Shown here piece after piece: positions 1 through 5,824 of a DNA stretch of 17,510 bases; the stretch's first letter is position 1, and the number at the start of each line of letters is the position of its first letter. The notes below the pieces were generated by a model. It made no database searches. It saw nothing but the letters and a program-made list of their open reading frames with translations, and was not told the DNA's origin. A program made the position numbers and the translations under genes. This DNA comes from Dehalococcoidia bacterium (lineage in GTDB: Bacteria; Chloroflexota; Dehalococcoidia; UBA3495), in NCBI GenBank assembly GCA_002730485.1, contig PCAH01000021.1, positions 1-17,510 on the forward strand, in the 5' to 3' direction.

Positions 1-1428
1 AAAGTGTCCCCCCGCATCGGACCCGCCGATGACCGGTGCGCCGGAGACAGACAGTGTGAACCGCCGTTGGTTCGGCACTGTCCCGCCCCAGTCGTGCGCC
101 ACCTTCGGCGTCGCAGATGTTGCTAGCGGAAGGGGCGCACTGGTCGCGTCGCTGGGATCCACGTACACCCCCGTGCTAAGTTGAAAGGCAGGGATTTTTC
201 CGCCGGTGTGGTCGTTGGTACTACGGTAGGACGACTGTCCGCACAGGTCGCGCTTGGGAAAGCCGAGAATCTGTATCACTTCGTCGATGCGTGCGCTGCC
301 AACAAAGTTACCGCTCATGAGCAAGTCGAACGACGCCCCGTTCGTGGTCGCAAACTCGTATCGCCCGTCGGTGTATGCGCCGGTGTACGCCGCGTGGCCG
401 TCCGCGGTGCTCATGCGCGACGCCAACCCCCGCGCCAAGTCTTCCGGTAGGTACATGCCCCCACCGATGCCTATGGTGCGCTCTATGCCCCTTGTGTCCC
501 GGAATCCCATGGTCCGACGCACGACCCACGGCGTGGGGTCGCTGCTGCTGATTCCCGTCGCACTCAGGCCGCGCGCCCCGCTGGTGCACCGGTCCAGTGC
601 CGTCGCGAGTGATGTGGGGTCGTAGGAGCCCGGCGGTACCGAACATGATCTTGCTGATGCGAACAGGGCACCTGTCCTACCACGCGTCTTACCGGGCCGC
701 AGGCGAAGCCGGGTGCTGGCTATGCCGACACGACTCGCGACGCTGCACGAAATATCGTGCCCCGTGCTGACGAAGGTCATGTCGCGAGAACGTTCATTGA
801 CGAACTCGGCGGTGCCGTCCGGTGATACGTTGATCCTGACCCCGGCGGGGCGCAGCTGTGCGCTGAGAAGGCTAGCGAGGGCCACGTTGGTGAGCGCGGG
901 GCTGTGGACGAACGCTCCCTCCGACAGCGACCGGTCTGCCGCGGGGTCGTTGCCCAGCGTGACCGTCTGGGTGCCGGTGCTTGCCAGCGCGACGCTGGCG
1001 GCCGCGTGGCCGTGTCCCACGAGCGCGGGGTCTGCGAGCTCGGTAGACTTCCAGTTCATGAAGGCATCGATGCCGTGCGGTGCGGCGGTCCTGAACGTGT
1101 TGCCGCTGCCATGTCCGGACAGGACCTCGACCAGATGGGGCGGTACGGTGGCGATCGCGACGGTGGTGCCGCCGTCGAGGACGGCGATCTGATTGGCGAA
1201 GAGCGTCACGCCATCGACGACCGCCGCCTTGTTGCCGGTGTCCTGACGCTGCCCGGAATCCACGAGCACGCGGTTGTCGCTGTCCTCGACGGTGAGGGAC
1301 GTGATGGGAACCTCCGCGCTGCCTAAACGAAGCGACGTCACATCTCTCAGATTTTGCGGAACATTTACGATGTAGTCCGACGGCGAGCCGCCGGCGATTC
1401 TGTCGTCCGACCGAAGGCTGAACTCCAT
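1..1428 (-). CDS. Virion structural/fibre-type protein, 5' part (runs off left edge)
   Basis: The frame is open for 476 codons from an ATG at 1428 to the window edge, with no stop, so the C-terminus is missing. The first 45 residues (SLRSDDRIAGGSPSDYIVNV, then LRLGSAEVPIT) match a pattern I know from large virion proteins of Nucleocytoviricota: 'S-x-DR-x-x-G', a beta-rich segment, then 'L-x-S-A-E-I/V-P'. Those proteins also carry 'G-x-Y-x-x-x-x-L-A-x-x-L' modules. Here PPGSYDPTSLATAL (about residue 265) and GGGMYLPEDLARGL (about 325) fit, and a weaker copy NVALASLLSAQL lies near 180. The protein is rich in Gly, Ala, Ser and Thr, with no obvious catalytic motif or membrane segment. Start choice: first ATG after an A7 tract, divergent from the gene at 1485. 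A capsid-surface or fibre role is inferred from family resemblance only. Confidence 0.75.
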   Translation of the reverse strand, partial: MEFSLRSDDRIAGGSPSDYIVNVPQNLRDVTSLRLGSAEVPITSLTVEDSDNRVLVDSGQRQDTGNKAAVVDGVTLFANQIAVLDGGTTVAIATVPPHLVEVLSGHGSGNTFRTAAPHGIDAFMNWKSTELADPALVGHGHAAASVALASTGTQTVTLGNDPAADRSLSEGAFVHSPALTNVALASLLSAQLRPAGVRINVSPDGTAEFVNERSRDMTFVSTGHDISCSVASRVGIASTRLRLRPGKTRGRTGALFASARSCSVPPGSYDPTSLATALDRCTSGARGLSATGISSSDPTPWVVRRTMGFRDTRGIERTIGIGGGMYLPEDLARGLASRMSTADGHAAYTGAYTDGRYEFATTNGASFDLLMSGNFVGSARIDEVIQILGFPKRDLCGQSSYRSTNDHTGGKIPAFQLSTGVYVDPSDATSAPLPLATSATPKVAHDWGGTVPNQRRFTLSVSGAPVIGGSDAGGHF

Positions 1429-1484
1429 CCTTTTTTTGCAATAAGCAGGATCTTTTTTTTCGGTTAAAGGGGGCACGTATCACG
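1429..1484. promoter_or_regulatory. Divergent promoter region between the left-edge protein and the 92-aa gene
   Basis: These 56 bp separate two divergent start codons. They hold a T7 run (1431-1437), which reads as A7 two bases before the left-edge ATG, and a T8 run near 1452-1459. Such homopolymer runs are rare inside the surrounding GC-rich genes. The promoter role is inferred from position and composition. Confidence 0.5.
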
Positions 1485-1763
1485 ATGGAACTGTACGTGA
1501 GCGACGCACCTGCCCGGGTCGCCGCCACGAAACAAAAAATAATCCGTTGGATGCAGGAATCGGGGACCGAGGGATTCATCAGTCCGCTTACGGCAGTCCA
1601 CGATGGAAGTGTGGAGATGGGGTGGAAGATCGTGCTGTACCGGCATCTCGAACCCGATGCATTGCGCGCGGCCCTCGCGGCGATCGGCCTCGATGGCGGG
1701 CGGTGCGCCCATATCCATGTCTACGGTCGCTACCGGGGCTGCAGCTCGGACTACAAAGATTGA
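1485..1763 (+). CDS. Hypothetical 92-aa protein
   Basis: ATG-initiated ORF of 92 codons in the clear gap between divergent promoter and AT-rich spacer. The third codon positions are GC-rich, like its neighbours, and there is no better competing frame. The N-terminal half is helical and mixed-charge (VAATKQKIIRWMQES). The second half contains LYRHLEPDALRAALAAIGLD, which looks like a helix pair, and the protein ends in GRYRGCSSDYKD. I recognise no domain. The stop codon sits inside a 6-bp inverted repeat (1756-1770), which supports this as a genuine gene end. Confidence 0.6.
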   Translation: MELYVSDAPARVAATKQKIIRWMQESGTEGFISPLTAVHDGSVEMGWKIVLYRHLEPDALRAALAAIGLDGGRCAHIHVYGRYRGCSSDYKD

Positions 1764-1770
1764 GAATCTT
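1756..1770 (+). terminator. Stop-codon hairpin, possible transcript end signal
   Basis: AAGATT (1756-1761) and AATCTT (1765-1770) are perfect 6-bp inverted repeats with a GAG loop. The TGA stop of the 92-aa gene (1761-1763) starts inside the left arm, and a T-rich stretch follows. Hairpins at gene ends direct 3' processing in mimiviruses and some other giant viruses; use of this one is inferred. Confidence 0.45.
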
Positions 1771-2047
1771 ACTCAGTTTTTCCCGTTTGTTATTTTCATT
1801 CTTGATATACGCTAAGACATTTTGTTTCGCGACGTCGCCGTTGCCGCCGGCTGCGCCGCCCCGTAGGAGTGTGTTATGGAAGCGGCGCAGTGCAGGAAGA
1901 CGTTACCCACCGGATAGTTCGAGTCCGCGGATAAAGTCTGATGCGAGCATTGTTTGTTTTTATGATATGAACTTTTTTTTTTCGGCGACCCCCCGAAGCA
2001 GCGGTGTTTAAATTTGGGCCATACAAGAAATCGCAAAAAAAGAAAAT
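1764..2047. other. AT-rich intergenic spacer with a 15-codon mini-ORF
   Basis: This is the longest spacer with no convincing gene. It starts T-rich (1774-1810), passes through a short GC-rich patch (1830-1870), holds a long T run near 1970-1982 and ends in an A-rich leader before the RING gene. On the minus strand a tiny ORF (ATG at 1950, stop 1903-1905; MLASDFIRGLELSGG) follows an A-rich leader like those of the real genes here. Its reading then continues in another frame without a start. It could be a mini-gene or a remnant of a decayed one; no function can be given. Confidence 0.35.
2035..2047 (+). promoter_or_regulatory. A-tract leader of the RING gene
   Basis: An A7 run (2035-2041), a G and four more A residues lead directly to the ATG at 2048. 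The same arrangement precedes several other genes in the window. Its role as promoter or transcript leader is inferred. Confidence 0.45.
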
Positions 2048-2353
2048 ATGATCGAGGGCCGTCGGCGCCAAAATCGACTTGAACAACAATGTCGCGCGAT
2101 ACGACCCAACGGAAAGCTGTGTCGAAAGACGCGTCTAAAAGGAAAAGAATCATGTGATATCCACTGCCCCGACCGCATGCAGATCATATCATGCTCCATA
2201 TGTCTCAACAATAAGCTTGCTCCAGTGCGTGTCTTGCCATGCGGTCACCGCTTCCACAAGACGTGTATATCCAAATGGTCCGTTCAGGACACGACATGTC
2301 CTCTTTGTCGCATGGACTTTATGGATCAAGACGACACTGACTGGACTCCGTAG
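2048..2353 (+). CDS. RING-H2 finger protein, probable E3 ubiquitin ligase
   Basis: 101 residues. The C-terminal half is a RING-H2 finger: C49-x2-C52, C65-G-H67-x2-H70-x2-C73, then C84-P-L-C87 (CSICLNN..., LPCGHRFHKTCISKW, CPLCR), with the W77 typical of E2-binding RINGs. The N-terminal half has a second likely zinc site, C15-x9-C25-x10-C36-x2-H39, resembling the short 'C-x(n)-C-R/K...C-x-x-H' motif (DUF5763-like) of many giant-virus and phage proteins. RING proteins of this size are common in large DNA viruses and usually redirect host ubiquitination; the target here is unknown. The ATG follows an A-rich leader, and the 3' end faces the 86-aa gene 7 bp away. The RING assignment is firm, ligase activity is inferred, and the N-terminal motif is tentative. 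Confidence 0.9.
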   Translation: MIEGRRRQNRLEQQCRAIRPNGKLCRKTRLKGKESCDIHCPDRMQIISCSICLNNKLAPVRVLPCGHRFHKTCISKWSVQDTTCPLCRMDFMDQDDTDWTP

Positions 2354-2364
2354 TATCTTTCTAC
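2350..2364. terminator. Bidirectional stop-codon hairpin between convergent genes
   Basis: GTAG (2350-2353) and CTAC (2361-2364) are inverted repeats flanking a 7-nt T-rich loop. The left arm holds the TAG of the RING gene and the right arm the TAG of the 86-aa minus-strand gene, so one hairpin could serve both transcripts. The stem is only 4 bp, so chance is possible. Confidence 0.3.
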
Positions 2365-2621
2365 AACTGCTGCAAGCTTCGCCACTTCTCGGCATTCATG
2401 AACGTTGACACTTTCGTACCGTCATCGTCTACTCCCGAGAGGCGGACCACGGTCGGTCGTTTAGAAACTTTGTGTTCCGTAAGTCGTCCCCGTGCGATGT
2501 AAACGTCCTTCTTCGTACTCATGTTCCTGAATTTGACAGTCCCTGCTGCCTTCCCGCCGGCGATTGAAGGTGCCTTATTGTTGGACGACTCCGCGACCGG
2601 TGAGAATTGGGTGTAGTCCAT
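2361..2621 (-). CDS. Hypothetical small basic protein, 86 aa
   Basis: ATG at 2621 follows an A5 run 5 nt upstream. The ORF fills the gap between the RING gene and the repeat protein with no competing plus-strand frame. The N-terminal 25 residues are Ser/Ala/Gly-rich and probably disordered. Residues 28-86 are basic and look folded, with alternating hydrophobics (VKFRNMSTKKDVYIARGR) and a closing FMNAEKWRSLQQL helix. That ending faintly recalls the C-terminus of PC4-type single-stranded DNA-binding proteins, but the match is too weak to claim. No domain is recognised. Confidence 0.6.
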   Translation of the reverse strand: MDYTQFSPVAESSNNKAPSIAGGKAAGTVKFRNMSTKKDVYIARGRLTEHKVSKRPTVVRLSGVDDDGTKVSTFMNAEKWRSLQQL

Positions 2622-2655
2622 TGGGGTTTTTAGTTACGTGACAGATAATTTTCGC

Positions 2656-2973
2656 TCATCGACATGCATTTCGCTTTCTGGGCGCGGAAGATTGCGTGGG
2701 GGCACTGTCACTCCGGTGCATCGATAACTCAAGCCGAAGTGCAGCCATGACCACGGGATGAAGCTCCTCATGAATTTCCTTTTCCACGTTTTCCTTGAGG
2801 TCAGTGTAGAGCTGCTTACGAACCTCGGGTTCAAGCGAGCGGAAAAGTGCGGCGCGAACTTCATCAGCGAGCTCGTTTCTGAGTGCGGCTTCTACGTCTT
2901 GCCGTATTTCGGATTCGATCTTCTTACGCGAGGTCCGCTTCGCGGGGGGTGCTTCGGGCTTAGAGTCACTCAT
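2656..2973 (-). CDS. Helical protein with five tandem 12-residue repeats, 105 aa
   Basis: ATG at 2973. The first 20 residues are Lys/Pro/Ser-rich (MSDSKPEAPPAKRTSRKK), a possible nuclear or nucleic-acid-binding tail. Residues 24-83 break cleanly into five 12-residue units of the form x-x-[D/E/N]-V-x-x-x-[L/I]-x-x-x-L: RQDVEAALRNEL, ADEVRAALFRSL, EPEVRKQLYTDL, KENVEKEIHEEL and a weaker HPVVMAALRLEL. This predicts a regular amphipathic helical rod or oligomer. A basic tail (SAPRKRNACR) closes it. I know no named family with this exact repeat. It is divergent from the VLTF-2-like gene across 54 bp. Confidence 0.7.
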   Translation of the reverse strand: MSDSKPEAPPAKRTSRKKIESEIRQDVEAALRNELADEVRAALFRSLEPEVRKQLYTDLKENVEKEIHEELHPVVMAALRLELSMHRSDSAPTQSSAPRKRNACR

Positions 2974-3027
2974 CTTTGCCGTTAATCGTATTTATTCTCT
3001 GCACTGATTTTTTTTTGTGTTTTTTCG
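2974..3027. promoter_or_regulatory. Divergent promoter between the 12-residue-repeat gene and the VLTF-2-like gene
   Basis: 54 bp between two divergent ATGs, visibly AT-rich. It holds a TATTTATTC element near 2990 (GAATAAATA on the minus strand) and two T runs (about 3008-3016 and 3020-3025) just before the plus-strand ATG. The promoter role is inferred from position. Confidence 0.45.
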
Positions 3028-3777
3028 ATGGAGCCGCGTACAACGCGAATCGCATGTTCGGCAGTCCGGTCGGACACCAGTAGCTATGTGTGGGTAGACC
3101 CAGTAGGTCTGAAAGATACAAAAGAATGGCCGAAATCGACAAGCATATGCTGCTGGTACGACGGTCATCAATTCGACGGGATACCTGTCCCCATGCCGCG
3201 CGAATACGACGAGGCGAAACGCCAGTGGAAAGTCAGTGGCGTTTACTGCTCCTTCGCGTGCGTGCAGCGTGCGATATGTGAGTTGCGCACGTACAAGGCA
3301 GACGAGATGATGATGTGGCTGCACGACATGGCTTCTGGGGTGTTCGGAACGCACGAAATCGGCCCTATGGCGCCCTCAAAAAGCCTCCTCAGGGTATATG
3401 GTGGCTCGCTCAGCGTCGAGGAATTCCGAGAGTCGATGGTTCGGACGGTATCCTGCATCGACGGAAACTTGATCTCGTACCCGCAGCTCACCGACGGCGG
3501 GGTGACCAACCAGATCAGGGGAATCCGCCGACCGACAAGTCCCGGCAACCGACAAATCCGCAAAGAGAAAGTCGGTTTGGGAAAAGGTGCGTACGCGAAC
3601 TTCTGCCAGCGGGGCAAAGACGAGGAAGACAAAAAGGACGACGGTGCGGATGCCGCTCCCGAAAAGCCACCCGAGAAGACCGAGGCAAGCAAAGCGAGCA
3701 ACAAACGCAAGGTCCGCCGAAGGCGATCTAACCAGACCACGTTAGTGGACCTCCTTGTTCAGAGTCCGGGGGATTGA
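3028..3777 (+). CDS. Late transcription factor VLTF-2/A1L-like, FCS-type zinc finger
   Basis: 249 residues. Residues 41-78 carry the signature of Nucleocytoviricota late transcription factors related to poxvirus A1/VLTF-2: CCWYDGHQFDGIPVPMP, a short linker, then VSGVYCSFACVQRAICE. In the family as I know it, the fold is a zinc ribbon with a first C-W-x-C/D knuckle, a conserved 'F-x-x-x-P-V-x-x-P' strand and an 'F/Y-C-S-x-x-C' knuckle. Here C41 or C42 with D45, and C74 and C78, are the candidate ligands. VLTF-2 is required for late gene transcription in poxviruses. The C-terminal 70 residues are highly charged, Lys/Glu/Asp-rich and probably disordered (nuclear-localisation-like KRKVRRRRS near the end). 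The protein is longer than A1 of poxviruses (about 150 residues) because of this tail. Family assignment is by motif only. Confidence 0.7.
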   Translation: MEPRTTRIACSAVRSDTSSYVWVDPVGLKDTKEWPKSTSICCWYDGHQFDGIPVPMPREYDEAKRQWKVSGVYCSFACVQRAICELRTYKADEMMMWLHDMASGVFGTHEIGPMAPSKSLLRVYGGSLSVEEFRESMVRTVSCIDGNLISYPQLTDGGVTNQIRGIRRPTSPGNRQIRKEKVGLGKGAYANFCQRGKDEEDKKDDGADAAPEKPPEKTEASKASNKRKVRRRRSNQTTLVDLLVQSPGD

Positions 3778-3973
3778 CGACTTCCCAATCGGCGTCTCTG
3801 CCAGTGTCTATGGGTTCTGTCGGGGGTTCCCGTGGATGCAGCGAATGCCTGTAGTTATCGTACAGCCACCTACCTGTACCGACGACCCAACGGGCGTCGT
3901 TCGCGGTGGTGTACATGGTGTACATGGAATACAGCAGACGACTACCCCGGTACACAAAATAGACCGTTTCCAT
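3728..3973 (-). CDS. Hypothetical 81-aa protein overlapping the VLTF-2-like 3' end
   Basis: ATG at 3973 immediately preceded by an A6 run (3974-3979), matching the leader style of other genes here. The last 50 bp run antisense to the end of the VLTF-2-like gene. The N-terminus is Tyr/Arg-rich (METVYFVYRGSRLLYSMYTM) and the C-terminus acidic and Pro-rich. No domain is recognised. The competing plus-strand frame (from about 3755) starts with GTG rather than ATG and is less protein-like, so I prefer this strand. Confidence 0.5.
   Translation of the reverse strand: METVYFVYRGSRLLYSMYTMYTTANDARWVVGTGRWLYDNYRHSLHPREPPTEPIDTGRDADWEVVNPPDSEQGGPLTWSG
3772..3790 (+). terminator. Stop-codon hairpin of the VLTF-2-like gene
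   Basis: GATTG (3772-3776) pairs with CAATC (3786-3790) across a 9-nt loop. The TGA stop (3775-3777) lies at the end of the left arm, the same placement as in other stop-codon hairpins here. A stem of five is modest. Confidence 0.3.
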
Positions 3974-3997
3974 TTTTTTCTTTGCGCACGAGATTAA

Positions 3998-4450
3998 CTA
4001 ACACCCGGGAGACTCCAGCGCCGCCGAGCTCCACATGTTTAGGTTGTGTGTGGTTCGCTCTATGTAGTCATCGACGTGGGATTGAAGCTCCTCAATATGT
4101 AGTCGTTGTGAAGGTGACACGCTGCTCTTGGTAAGCTTTCTCAGTGCCCCCCGCAGTTCAAATGAGACTCGATGCCACTCGGACGGCGCTGTTCTCGGAC
4201 AGGTGAACCGCGACGAGTACATGGAATTCATCAACTTCTTCACCGCTGCGAAGGATGTATCTCTTACATCCGGCGCCAGACCCTTTTCAAGCAAATCCAT
4301 TTCCGCAAGAATTTCTCCATTCGCATGCTCCTCTAGTGGAGACCGTTTTCGCTCCGTTGTCCGTGCGGACGAAGGTACCAAATACATGGCCGCCGCTGTA
4401 GTAAAACCCACGCCAGCAACACATGCGCTCAGAGTAGCTGCCGACCTCAT
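3998..4450 (-). CDS. Hypothetical N-terminally membrane-anchored protein, 150 aa
   Basis: ATG at 4450. Residues 4-25 (AATLSACVAGVGFTTAAAMYLV) are an uninterrupted small/hydrophobic stretch, a likely signal anchor or transmembrane helix. The remaining 120 residues are charged and predicted mostly helical (GEILAEMDLLEKGLAP, LRGALRKLTKSS, LHIEELQSHVDDYIERTTHN). The predicted topology is a short N-terminal anchor with a helical body on one membrane side; viruses of this group carry many such proteins in the inner virion membrane, but nothing ties this one to it. It diverges from the zinc-knuckle gene across 48 bp. No family is recognised. Confidence 0.7.
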   Translation of the reverse strand: MRSAATLSACVAGVGFTTAAAMYLVPSSARTTERKRSPLEEHANGEILAEMDLLEKGLAPDVRDTSFAAVKKLMNSMYSSRFTCPRTAPSEWHRVSFELRGALRKLTKSSVSPSQRLHIEELQSHVDDYIERTTHNLNMWSSAALESPGC

Positions 4451-4498
4451 GGCCGTTTATGTATTCGTATACAGAAAACACGGCAAACCTGCCGGGAA
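4451..4498. promoter_or_regulatory. Short divergent promoter region
   Basis: 48 bp between the ATGs of the membrane-anchored gene (-) and the zinc-knuckle gene (+). It is AT-richer than the flanks (TTTATGTATTCGTATACAGAAAACA), with no long A tract. Regulatory role is inferred from position. Confidence 0.35.
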
Positions 4499-4870
4499 AT
4501 GTCAACGCACGAGACTTTTAACTCGCATGCTGTTGAAGTGACAGTGCAATACGGAAAGGAACCAATATGGTTTTCCAAAAACGAAAGCCCCACACCCAGT
4601 GCCGTTCCCGGTATCTCCGTGCCATTCTTCTTCGGACGTTGTTTCTTCTGCAAACAACTTGGCCACAGCCAAAAGTGGTGCCCGCTGCGAAGGTGTATTC
4701 GTTGCAATGAGTTCGGGCACCCCACGGACGCCTGCCCGACAATGCAGTTCGCAGGAAGCACTAGTTTCTCGTCGGCATCGCGTGCACGCGCTAAAAGCGG
4801 CGCTGTATCTGTCCAAAAGAGAACAGATCTCTGCGGCGTACCTGATGAATCTAGAATCGGTGATATATAA
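4499..4870 (+). CDS. Double CCHC zinc-knuckle protein, 123 aa
   Basis: Two perfect CCHC knuckles (C-x2-C-x4-H-x4-C) sit back to back: C48, C51, H56, C61 and C66, C69, H74, C79, each with the 'G-H' step. Such knuckles bind single-stranded RNA or DNA and are typical of retroviral nucleocapsid, CNBP-like and RNA-processing proteins; the role here is presumably nucleic-acid binding. The 47-residue N-terminal segment has no recognisable fold, and the 44-residue tail after the knuckles is Ser/Arg/Ala-rich. From 4707 the ORF overlaps TFIIS in another frame for 164 bp, covering the second knuckle and the tail. The intact second knuckle shows that this frame is maintained within the overlap. Confidence 0.8.
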   Translation: MSTHETFNSHAVEVTVQYGKEPIWFSKNESPTPSAVPGISVPFFFGRCFFCKQLGHSQKWCPLRRCIRCNEFGHPTDACPTMQFAGSTSFSSASRARAKSGAVSVQKRTDLCGVPDESRIGDI

Positions 4871-5249
4871 GATGTGGTGCAACGACGTTGGTCGCTACTG
4901 GACGAAATGTCGCGAAATGGTCTATTGCATGGTCATCGTCGGCGGCACGCCGATCCGACAGACGGTATGCACAAGAACCGCCATGGAAGTTGGCATGAAT
5001 GGCTGGGGGGATGATTTGTTACCTTCTGTGTGTGCTGAGGACACCGTGCGGAACGACGGTGCAAACATACGATATCTCGAGACGGCCGACCTCGAGGTCG
5101 AGGCGTCGGTTGATAAGAAAGACGTGGTCAGATGCGTGAAGTGCAAGAGCACGGATGTGGCGTGGCGACAACTGCAGACGCGCGGTGCGGATGAACCGAT
5201 GAGCACATTCTACCACTGTAAGAACTGCGGATCAAAGTGGCGTAATTAG
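4707..5249 (+). CDS. TFIIS: Transcription elongation factor TFIIS
   Basis: 180 residues from the first ATG of the frame, close to the usual size of short viral TFIIS proteins. The C-terminal domain III is complete: C143-x2-C146, then QTRGADEPMSTFYHC with the catalytic D162-E163 hairpin, and C171-x2-C174-G-x-K-W. Domain III inserts into the polymerase pore and stimulates cleavage of backtracked RNA. Residues 22-80 (RRHRVHALKAALYL, LMNLESVIYKMW) look like the domain II helical bundle. The N-terminal 20 residues coincide with the second knuckle of the upstream ORF, so they are constrained by another protein and may not be functional. The only longer option would use GTG at 4599, unlikely in a eukaryotic virus. 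The 3' end overlaps the stop of the acidic gene on the other strand. Confidence 0.92.
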   Translation: MSSGTPRTPARQCSSQEALVSRRHRVHALKAALYLSKREQISAAYLMNLESVIYKMWCNDVGRYWTKCREMVYCMVIVGGTPIRQTVCTRTAMEVGMNGWGDDLLPSVCAEDTVRNDGANIRYLETADLEVEASVDKKDVVRCVKCKSTDVAWRQLQTRGADEPMSTFYHCKNCGSKWRN

Positions 5250-5257
5250 TAAGAATT
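5244..5257. terminator. Overlapping stop codons within an AATT inverted repeat
   Basis: The TAG of TFIIS (5247-5249) and the TAA of the acidic gene (complement of 5246-5248) overlap. They lie in AATT-agtaag-AATT (5244-5257). The stem is only 4 bp and A/T, so this is weak evidence of a shared terminator. Confidence 0.2.
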
Positions 5258-5737
5258 TTCGCTGTCGCTACCGTCGTCGTCGTCGCAACCGGCAGACGAC
5301 CCGTCATCGTTGTAAGTACCGTCACTGCTTGCGTCTTCGCCCGGGGTCCTGTCCGGTGTGGTGGGGTCGTCATTATCAATGAACCCCTGATTTTCTCCGT
5401 CCATCGAAACTTCGTCTATCCAACGGCGCGTCGGTCGCCGGGTGCGGCGACTACGGCGCAGACCTCCCGGACGATCATCTTCATGAAGCAGTGCTGTGTC
5501 GTATGGGAAATCAGATAGGAGATCGCTTACTTCGTCCCGTACTGTCTGTGGCTCCGTTTCCTGTTGCGACGGATTGGGTTCGTCTTCGCTTTCGTCCACA
5601 ATGAAATCTACAAGACTGCCCGCAGTGTCGCTGTCTTCGTTTTCAGACAAAATTGTACCATCAGCAGCAGTGCGGAATCCCTCTTCATCGACAACGACGT
5701 CGTGATCGTCGCTAAGAACATGGTGGTGGTCGGTCAT
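5246..5737 (-). CDS. Acidic, largely disordered protein, 163 aa
   Basis: ATG at 5737. The protein is dominated by Asp, Glu, Ser and Thr, with little predicted fold. An N-terminal His/Asp stretch is followed by GSLVDFIVDESEDE (about residues 41-54), a short hydrophobic patch in an acidic context that recurs in acidic proteins of large DNA viruses. A basic island follows (LRRSRRTRRPTRRW, about 93-106), then a second acidic run with a poly-Asp tract near the end. The charge pattern suggests a histone-like-protein binder, transcription-associated or tegument-like protein, but this is inference. It converges on TFIIS with overlapping stops and diverges from the 438-aa gene. Confidence 0.7.
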   Translation of the reverse strand: MTDHHHVLSDDHDVVVDEEGFRTAADGTILSENEDSDTAGSLVDFIVDESEDEPNPSQQETEPQTVRDEVSDLLSDFPYDTALLHEDDRPGGLRRSRRTRRPTRRWIDEVSMDGENQGFIDNDDPTTPDRTPGEDASSDGTYNDDGSSAGCDDDDGSDSENSY

Positions 5738-5824
5738 GGCCTTTTTGTCGTCGATTTGTTTATTTATCGTTTAGACAAAAAAAAGTCTTCCGGTACTTTT
5801 TGGTACACCAATTACTCTAGCACG
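5738..5824. promoter_or_regulatory. Divergent promoter with dyad and direct repeat
   Basis: 87 bp of AT-rich DNA between divergent ATGs. It contains TTTATTTATCG (5758-5768; ATAAATA on the minus strand), an AGAC-A8-GTCT inverted repeat (5773-5788), and a GGTAC-T5-GGTAC direct repeat (5792-5806). These are the most ordered motifs in any spacer of the window. Their roles are unknown. Confidence 0.5.

Noticed and set aside
872..1579. 235-codon minus-strand ORF
   Set aside because: It is an Arg/His/Gly-rich shadow of the left-edge virion-type gene in another frame, and crosses the divergent promoter and the 92-aa gene.
1812..2153. 113-codon minus-strand ORF across the 1764-2047 spacer
   Set aside because: It overlaps the start of the RING gene, has a low-quality translation and no leader; only the 15-codon mini-ORF in a different frame has a plausible context.
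3908..3930. GTGTACATG direct repeat
   Set aside because: Two copies of 9 bp explained by the Tyr/Met-rich coding sequence (YSMYTMYT) of the 81-aa gene; too short for a mobile-element or recombination signal.
5564..5824. N-terminal extension of the 438-aa gene
   Set aside because: It lies antisense to the acidic gene and crosses the AT-rich divergent promoter. ATG 5825 is the first after that promoter.
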